Source of the DNA: Pseudomonadota bacterium
Lineage (GTDB): Bacteria > Pseudomonadota > Gammaproteobacteria > Steroidobacterales > Woeseiaceae
Length of the DNA stretch: 8,464 bases
Assembly (NCBI GenBank): GCA_022567775.1
Contig: JADFGH010000083.1
Coordinates: 1-8,464, forward strand
Reading direction: 5' to 3'
The notes under the pieces were generated by a model. It saw nothing but the letters and a program-made list of their open reading frames with translations, searched no databases and was not told where the DNA came from. Every line of letters starts with the position of its first letter. Position 1 is the first letter of the stretch. The translations under genes were made by a program, and so were the position numbers. This document shows, piece by piece, positions 8,276 through 8,464 of this stretch.

Positions 8276-8355
8276 CCGACGGCCGGACTCGAACCGGCAC
8301 AGCTTGCGCTACTGCCCCCTCAAGACAGCGTGTCTACCAATTCCACCACGTCGGC
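8271..8355 (-). tRNA. tRNA-Leu, anticodon GAG, CCA encoded
   Basis: 85 nt including the genomic CCA. The acceptor stem GCCGACG/CGTCGGC is perfect, and the D-arm has GTG/CAC around the GG-containing loop. The anticodon stem CTGTC/GGCAG holds loop TTGAGGG, with anticodon GAG at 8321-8319, which reads CUC and CUU leucine codons. A class II variable arm (AGC, GCAA loop, GCT) confirms tRNA-Leu. The T-arm is GCCGG TTCGAGT CCGGC. It lies 33 bases after the upstream secG stop on the same strand, with no obvious promoter of its own, so it is probably processed from a secG transcript. Confidence 0.97.
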
Positions 8356-8388
8356 TTTAAAGGTACTGCGAATACTTCAAAATGCCGA

Positions 8389-8464
8389 TCACTCCTCGCC
8401 GGGGGGCTTGTCCGCGGCCGGCTCTTCGTCAAGCGTCGGCAGACCCGAAGCAGCCTCCGCGGGT
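8389..8464 (-). CDS. secG: C-terminal tail of probable SecG (preprotein translocase subunit), 5' part outside window
   Basis: An open minus-strand frame enters from the window edge and ends at TGA (8391-8389). The 24 visible residues, PAEAASGLPTLDEEPAADKP then PGEE, form an acidic, Ala/Pro-rich, low-complexity tail. Gammaproteobacterial SecG proteins typically end in such a tail after their two membrane helices. The main argument is context: secG directly followed by tRNA-Leu and then the nuo operon is a frequent arrangement in this class. No conserved SecG domain is visible, so the name is inferred. Confidence 0.6.
   Translation of the reverse strand, partial: PAEAASGLPTLDEEPAADKPPGEE

Noticed and set aside
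8177..8286. attL/attR pair of an integrated element at tRNA-Leu.
   Set aside because: The two copies are inverted, not direct, and only 78 bases with no integrase lie between them.
8049..8300. An 83-codon minus-strand open frame across the decarboxylase end, the repeats and the tRNA.
   Set aside because: It covers the REP-like element, the long palindrome and part of the tRNA; the translation is low-complexity and unlike any protein.
1..8464. CRISPR arrays, insertion-sequence genes, toxin-antitoxin or phage-defence genes.
   Set aside because: No regularly spaced repeats and no such coding motifs seen on either strand; nearly all of the window is explained by nuo genes, one decarboxylase, a tRNA and secG.

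Overview
The window comes from a proteobacterium, most probably a gammaproteobacterium (inference). Two observations support this. The order secG / tRNA-Leu / nuoA-G is common in that class, and nuoC and nuoD are separate genes rather than the fused nuoCD of enterobacteria. The DNA is moderately GC-rich by eye. Protein sequences match the usual beta/gammaproteobacterial form of complex I throughout.

Layout. Positions 1-6759 (minus strand) hold the first seven genes of a 14-subunit type NADH:quinone oxidoreductase operon, read right to left: nuoA, nuoB, nuoC, nuoD, nuoE, nuoF and the first ~709 codons of nuoG, which runs off the left edge. The genes are tightly packed: overlaps of 10 (A/B), 8 (C/D), 4 (D/E), 4 (E/F) and 4 bp (F/G), and a 13-bp gap at B/C. 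All expected Fe-S, FMN, NADH and quinone-site residues that I checked are present. NuoG lacks the optional N7 cluster cysteines. Together E, F and G form the NADH-oxidising module, B, C and D the quinone-reducing connecting module, and A the first membrane subunit.

Positions 6760-6906 are a divergent intergenic region with a good extended -10 promoter for nuo. On the plus strand, 6907-8124 encodes a fold-type III PLP-dependent amino-acid decarboxylase (ornithine/lysine/arginine decarboxylase family) that sits between tRNA-Leu and nuoA. It has the family's PLP lysine and catalytic cysteine. It has Asn where the family has a conserved His over the cofactor ring, and His at a usual Tyr.

Positions 8125-8270 are the most unusual part: a short non-coding stretch packed with palindromic DNA. 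It holds a REP-like element with a GTAG head, an inverted 16-bp copy of the 3' end of the neighbouring tRNA-Leu, and a 28-bp perfect inverted repeat with a 3-nt loop whose outer edge runs into the tRNA's own CCA end. Then come tRNA-Leu(GAG) (8271-8355, minus) and the last 24 codons of what is most likely secG (minus). Transcription of the decarboxylase and of secG/tRNA-Leu converges on this palindromic block. I found no CRISPR array, insertion-sequence gene or defence system; the novelty here is confined to the tRNA-flanking repeats and the variant decarboxylase.
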